NCBI GenBank assembly: GCA_963790435.1
Contig: CAWBOI010000001.1
Location: 1,612,001 to 1,676,000, forward strand
DNA from: Ilyomonas sp963790435
GTDB taxonomy: Bacteria > Bacteroidota > Bacteroidia > Chitinophagales > Chitinophagaceae
Length of the DNA stretch: 64,000 nucleotides
Reading direction: 5' to 3'
In this document: positions 60,601 through 64,000 of the stretch, in pieces
Numbering within the stretch: position 1 is the stretch's first letter
Layout: each line of letters starts with the position of its first letter
Program-made: the position numbers and the translations under genes
Notes under the pieces: generated by a model
The model's input: only the letters and a program-made list of their open reading frames with translations
Database searches by the model: none
Told to the model about the DNA's origin: nothing

Positions 60601-62754
60601 GTGAACAATTTTGCTATTAGTAAAGACGGTCAATCGCTTACAATCAACAGCACAGAGCAAACACCGAATGCGCCCATCAAGGTTGATTTTAATAACTTTC
60701 AAATTGCTACGATAACAAAAGTTGCACACGAAGATTCGATTCCGGTAGAAGGTTCTATCAATGGCAATGCAGTAGTAAAAGATGTAATGAAGAACCCCAT
60801 TTTTACTTCTGATTTAGCCATCAACAATTTGGTTTACAAACGCGATACAATAGGCAATTTATCGATAAAAGTAAACAACGAACAAGCCAATACGTATGCT
60901 GCCAACATTGCATTGGTTGGCAACAACACCGATGTTCAAATCAATGGAAAATATTATACTGGTGAAAGCAGGATGGATTTGCAACTGGCGCTCAACCGTT
61001 TGAACTTAGCGATGGTGAAACCCTTTGCCGGCGATCAGTTGACCGATATTGGCGGAGAGTTAAAAGGGGCTGCAACCATACAGGGAACCATAAGTGCTCC
61101 AACTGTAAATGGCTCATTGCATTTTGACAGCACATTCATTATTCCTGCTATTACGGGCGAGCGTTTAACCTTGCCCGGCGAAACCATTGATATAGACAAC
61201 CAGGGCATTCATTTCAATGAATTCACCATGCGCGATGCCAACAATGCGCGAGCCGTGATTGATGGTGATATTTTAACTACTGATTTTAGAATCTACAGCT
61301 TTGCATTGAACCTGAGTACCGACAATTTTGAAGCAGTCAATAAAAAGCAAGGCACCAAAGATTTGTTTTACGGCAAAATGAACATTGATGCTGATGTTGA
61401 TGTTACCGGCACACTGGATGCACCCAGCATCAATGCCAATCTTCGCGTAAACAAGCCTACGGATTTTACACTCGTATTGCCAAGCAGCGACCCCGAAGTA
61501 GAAGCCCGCGAAGGTGTGGTAGTGTTTGTTGACAAAGACCATCCGGAACGAAACAAGCCAATGCCTTCCATTACCGATACCATCACTGGTGAAACCCAGA
61601 TGAAAGGGTTGGATGTAACCGCAAATATTGAAACTGATAGCACGGCGAGGTTCACTGTTGTAATTGATGAACGAAGCGGTGATGCCTTAACCATTATGGG
61701 CGCTGCCGACCTTGCCGCCGGCATTGATAAAAGTGGAAAAATAAGTTTGACCGGCAATTACAAAGTATCAAAAGGCGCTTACAATTTATCGCTTTCATTT
61801 TTGAAAAGAAAGTTCGACATAAGGCAGGGAAGTACCATCATCTGGACGGGCGATCCTACTTCTGCACAGGTTGACATAACAGCTACCTATCTTGCAAACA
61901 CCGCACCCATTGATTTGATGCAGTCTGAAATTGCGAGTGCTCCGCAGGCAGTGCAAACCACTTATAAAGAAAAGCTGCCGTTCCATGTAAACCTGCACAT
62001 GACCGGCGAAATGCTGAAACCTACCATCACTTTTGACATTACACTGCCACAGGATTTGCTTACACGTTGGCCTGATGTAGATACCAAATTACAACAAGTG
62101 CGTAGCGATGAAGCTGAGATAAACAAACAAGCTTTTGCTTTGTTGCTGTTGGGCAGGTTTGTGCAGGAAGACCCGCTGGCAAGCTCAGGTGGCGGCGGTG
62201 GCGTAGAAGGCGCCGTTCGCAGCAGTGCGGCGAGTTTGCTTACCGATCAGCTAAACAAGTTGGCTGGCAACCTTGTGAAAGGAGTTGATTTGAATTTTGA
62301 TTTGCAATCGCAGCAGGATTACTCAACCGGCACAGCACAAAACAGCACCGACTTGAAAGTAGGTGTGAGCAAGCGTTTGCTGAATGATAGAATTAAAGTG
62401 AATGTAGGAAGTAGTTTCGCTGTTGAAAATCCGCAAGGCAGTAACAAAGCCGCTTCTAACATTGCGGGTGATGTATCGGTAGATTATCAGCTTACCAAGG
62501 ATGGTCGTTATTTATTGCAGGCTTATCGCCGCAACAATTATGAAGGTGTAGCTGAAGGTCAGGTAATAGAAACCGGCTTGAGCTTTATTTTAAACTATGA
62601 TTACAACCGTTTGAAAGAAATTTTTGAAAGGCATAAAGTGGCAAAAGAAGTTCGTAAAAAGAACAAGGAAACGGATAAAAAAGTAGAAGAGCAGAAAGCG
62701 CAAAAAGAAGAACAGGATAAACAACAAAAGCAGGCGGCAGAAAGTAAGAAGTAA
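57682..62754 (+). CDS. tamB: TamB-family translocation/assembly module protein
   Basis: The 1690-aa protein has a single N-terminal membrane helix (VAWIAGSIVFLLLLVIVAIQ) and then a very long repeated beta-structure, a beta-taco as in TamB/AsmA-like proteins. A DUF490 C-terminal domain follows (GSTIIWTGDPTSAQVDITATY, then TLPQDLLTRWP and FALLLLGRF). A Lys/Glu/Gln-rich tail (EEQKAQKEEQDKQQKQAAES) ends it. The start is TTG at 57682, as no in-frame ATG lies before the helix. TamB bridges inner and outer membranes and works with a TamA/BamA-type barrel for outer-membrane assembly or lipid transport. The tamL-like gene follows 204 nt downstream. Confidence 0.92.
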   Translation: MNRIVKKSLKVVAWIAGSIVFLLLLVIVAIQIPAVQNFAKNKAVSYLEGKIKTKVSITKLRIAFPKQIVLQGVYFEDQKHDTLLAGKEIRVDIGMFGLLHHQVNVSYLSLDGIYANIYRLKSDTTFNFQYIVNAFSSDQKKTPTPKDTTSTMQFHLDKIVLNNIVAKYKDDETGNDVYFKLGNFTTRITKFDLDHNIYTIPDITIKDIVANVYQYKPLIQEDTSYVDTTTVGKSTSPVINLNALTLQNINFNYKNDVSALLADLHLGELVTHPGDMNLQTLHIRLNDIALNNTKAKIALGKSEEATYTKQVVTQKTGESLQNPWKIELGKVDFNNNTFQYDDNNKPKAAAGLDYSHLLIDSFTLKGDSLAFTPSYYNGNIRRLTFKDQSGLDLRKFQTAFVYTDTGASLNNLIIQTDNSSIQDKLAVSYPSLDAISKNIGNLYIDADLLQTQIGAKDILTFMPTFKRNLRGKENTVLKINTRIRGYVKDLDIPQFELSGWGNVVVKLSGKIKGLPDSKKVYADVNIAQVSASKNDILPFIPAKELANFRLPDNLFIKGYFKGGMKDFNTDLALNTNRGNVKVTGGMHPNAPYSVKAVVDKLNLGYLLKQEQNVGTVSLNANVSGRGTDMKKANLKYAVRVLAAQVKGYNYQNIDLNGTLNNGVAVMNAVSSDPNISLNLDATADIKPKYPAVQLNLLLDTINLNALHLVTDTLGFHGHIIADVPVTNVDSLNGTISITDLNITQGEKSYTADSIGLIASATPQQKNIDLNIANVIKATMSGQYKLTEIAPALQATINQYYNLPNYKAQKFAPQNFNLNATIIPQGLLLDFVPALKGSDSLTLTSSFNSAQNNLQLAVNGRKILIDSTLIDSVKIGAKTNADKLDLGVSFDDLQVGSIELFKTQLMASLAHNQLDFNLGSDDQKGKLQYALGGLLSQIKNGVKFGLKDSLVLDYDRWNVAQGNFIQYDSITGILVNNFAISKDGQSLTINSTEQTPNAPIKVDFNNFQIATITKVAHEDSIPVEGSINGNAVVKDVMKNPIFTSDLAINNLVYKRDTIGNLSIKVNNEQANTYAANIALVGNNTDVQINGKYYTGESRMDLQLALNRLNLAMVKPFAGDQLTDIGGELKGAATIQGTISAPTVNGSLHFDSTFIIPAITGERLTLPGETIDIDNQGIHFNEFTMRDANNARAVIDGDILTTDFRIYSFALNLSTDNFEAVNKKQGTKDLFYGKMNIDADVDVTGTLDAPSINANLRVNKPTDFTLVLPSSDPEVEAREGVVVFVDKDHPERNKPMPSITDTITGETQMKGLDVTANIETDSTARFTVVIDERSGDALTIMGAADLAAGIDKSGKISLTGNYKVSKGAYNLSLSFLKRKFDIRQGSTIIWTGDPTSAQVDITATYLANTAPIDLMQSEIASAPQAVQTTYKEKLPFHVNLHMTGEMLKPTITFDITLPQDLLTRWPDVDTKLQQVRSDEAEINKQAFALLLLGRFVQEDPLASSGGGGGVEGAVRSSAASLLTDQLNKLAGNLVKGVDLNFDLQSQQDYSTGTAQNSTDLKVGVSKRLLNDRIKVNVGSSFAVENPQGSNKAASNIAGDVSVDYQLTKDGRYLLQAYRRNNYEGVAEGQVIETGLSFILNYDYNRLKEIFERHKVAKEVRKKNKETDKKVEEQKAQKEEQDKQQKQAAESKK

Positions 62755-62958
62755 GTTACAAGAAACAAGGACTAAGCTACAAGATTCAATAAGCAAGAAA
62801 TACAAAATACAGTTTTATGTACCGGGCTGCAAAGCTCCGTTTGAGCTTCGTTGCGTCGCACTCTTGTACGCTTAGTCAATAATTGAGCAACAGTTCATCA
62901 ACCATTATTATCATAAAAACAAAAGCTGACATTCTCGGCAACAACATAGACATACCAA

Positions 62959-64000
62959 ATGAATTATAGGTTTTCATATTGTTTTGTTTTATTCATCATC
63001 CTGTTGTTCGCTGCTTGTGATAACACCAAACACTTAGCACCAGGACAAGATTTATACATTGGTTCTACTATAAAAATAAAAGCCACACCAAACATTTCGA
63101 AGAAGCGGCAAAAGGCATTAGAAAGTGATATGCAATCGCTTATTCGGCCAAAACCAAACTCGAAAATATTAGGCATCCGTTTAAAGCTGACCTTATACAA
63201 TATGGTTGATACGCCAAGAGGCAAGGGCTTGCGTTATTTGATCAAAAACAAACTGGGCGAACCACCGGTAATCGCCTCTTACAGCACACTGGATAAAGAC
63301 CGCGCTGTAATGGAAAACCGCCTTGACAACCGAGGCTGGTTTAATGATACGGTAACACTTGATTCGATAGTGAAACACCGCAAATTTGAGGGCAAGTTTA
63401 CGGCTTATGTGCACCATCAATATACTATGCGCAGCATTTCTTTCCCCAAAGACAGTTCGGTGCTAAGCCGCAATATTGTGGGTAAAGATGCAACCCAAAA
63501 ACGGGCGTTAAGCCGTTCGCTGTTGCGCCCCAACGATCCGTATGATTTAGATGTGATAAAACTGGAACGTGAACGCATTGATGCACGCTTAAAAAACAAA
63601 GGCTTTTATTATTTCAGTCCCGATTATATGGTTGCCGATGTGGATTCAATCGTTGGCAATCATCAGGTAGATGTGGCGGTGAAAGTAAAAGATGTAACGC
63701 CTGCGGCTGCACGCCGTCAGTACCGCATCAACAATATTATTGTATATGCCGATTATAGCAATGAAGCCGATACCAGCATAGCGGGTGCGAAAAACTATCA
63801 TGGCTATACCATTGTTGATCCAAACCATCGCTTTAACCCGAAGATGTTTGTGCGAACGCTGGTGTTTGATTCAGGCGATTTGTATAAGCGCGACGATCAC
63901 AACTTATCGCTCAACCGCTTAACCACATTAGGTGTGTATCGGTTTGTAAAAGCTCGTTTTTTGCCCGATCCGCATTCGGACAGTTTGTTAAACGCTTACT
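62959..64000 (+). CDS. tamL: TamL/BamA-family outer-membrane lipoprotein, 3' end cut by window edge
   Basis: The frame is open from ATG 62959 to the window end (347 codons seen). The signal ends in the lipobox LLFAAC, and the mature part begins DNTKHLAPGQDLYIG. POTRA-like segments follow (YDLDVIKLERERIDARLKNK then GFYYFSPDYMVADV; RQYRINNIIVYADY; LNRLTTLGVYRFVKARF). In Bacteroidota a lipid-anchored TamA-like barrel (TamL) pairs with TamB, and that gene is directly upstream. The beta-barrel part lies beyond the window. The gene fits the family well, though the exact TamL versus other BamA-type assignment rests on neighbours. Confidence 0.85.
   Translation, partial: MNYRFSYCFVLFIILLFAACDNTKHLAPGQDLYIGSTIKIKATPNISKKRQKALESDMQSLIRPKPNSKILGIRLKLTLYNMVDTPRGKGLRYLIKNKLGEPPVIASYSTLDKDRAVMENRLDNRGWFNDTVTLDSIVKHRKFEGKFTAYVHHQYTMRSISFPKDSSVLSRNIVGKDATQKRALSRSLLRPNDPYDLDVIKLERERIDARLKNKGFYYFSPDYMVADVDSIVGNHQVDVAVKVKDVTPAAARRQYRINNIIVYADYSNEADTSIAGAKNYHGYTIVDPNHRFNPKMFVRTLVFDSGDLYKRDDHNLSLNRLTTLGVYRFVKARFLPDPHSDSLLNAY

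Noticed and set aside
1..64000. CRISPR array
   Set aside because: No regularly spaced direct repeats of CRISPR length were seen anywhere; the repeats found are palindromes or a scattered 12-mer.

Overview
This window looks like a chromosomal segment of a Bacteroidota bacterium, most likely a member of or near the Chitinophagaceae. This is inferred from the gene families, not from any search. The main markers are a SusC/SusD pair, a type IX secretion C-terminal sorting domain, TamB followed by a TamL-type lipoprotein, a DUF4142 lipoprotein, an lmo0937-type small membrane protein, a GH144-like glucanase, and TAnnTTTG promoter boxes. Base composition is moderate (about 40 % G+C by eye), with AT-richer pockets at about 1.5-2.4 kb, 29.7-31.3 kb and 39-41 kb.

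Layout. (1) 0-12 kb: the 3' part of a caspase-like peptidase gene; an AT-rich orphan lipoprotein followed by an attC-like inverted repeat; an SDR oxidoreductase; a PA2169-type four-helix protein; a DUF4142 lipoprotein; a tail-specific protease; malate dehydrogenase; a thioredoxin-fold protein with a frameshifted C-terminus; a palindromic extragenic repeat; and an LLM flavin oxidoreductase. (2) 12-23 kb: a sorbosone-dehydrogenase-like lipoprotein, SusC/SusD, an internally deleted alkaline-phosphatase-superfamily relic, and then a tight phosphonate-catabolism set: PhnZ-like HD oxygenase, phosphonatase-like HAD, DUF5690 transporter and FAD-dependent aminophosphonate oxidase. (3) 23-27 kb: a compact operon of LpxH-like phosphoesterase, glycosyltransferase and GH1 glycosidase. 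(4) 27-38 kb: a TonB receptor, an eroded IS1595-like transposase-derived gene, a large fn3/GEVED protein with a type IX sorting tail, and a BNR/sortilin-repeat protein. (5) 39-42.8 kb: an accessory island next to tRNA-Glu(UUC), with a tyrosine recombinase and an unrecognised module of one soluble and two membrane proteins (one of only 38 aa). (6) 42.8-50.7 kb: a beta-CASP RNA-processing-type nuclease, a small conserved protein with a long leader, then rsfS-ftsH-LUD divergent from birA, and a GH144-like enzyme. ftsH carries a 1-nt frameshift in its Walker A motif. (7) 50.8-64 kb: an acyltransferase, nadB, an LpxL-type acyltransferase, a di-heme cytochrome c, a four-gene small-envelope-protein operon, tamB and the start of tamL.

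The most coherent biological story is the 13.8-23.1 kb locus. It reads as outer-membrane import (SusCD) coupled to cytoplasmic breakdown of an aminophosphonate, with a presumed periplasmic AP-superfamily hydrolase reduced to an 88-codon remnant. The least understood content is the tRNA-Glu island module. Across the whole window the 12-mer TTTGGTTTTGCC (either strand) recurs at least 13 times, many of them between genes, far above chance. Two genes (ftsH and the thioredoxin-fold gene) look frameshifted by a single base, so either sequence error or real decay should be kept in mind.
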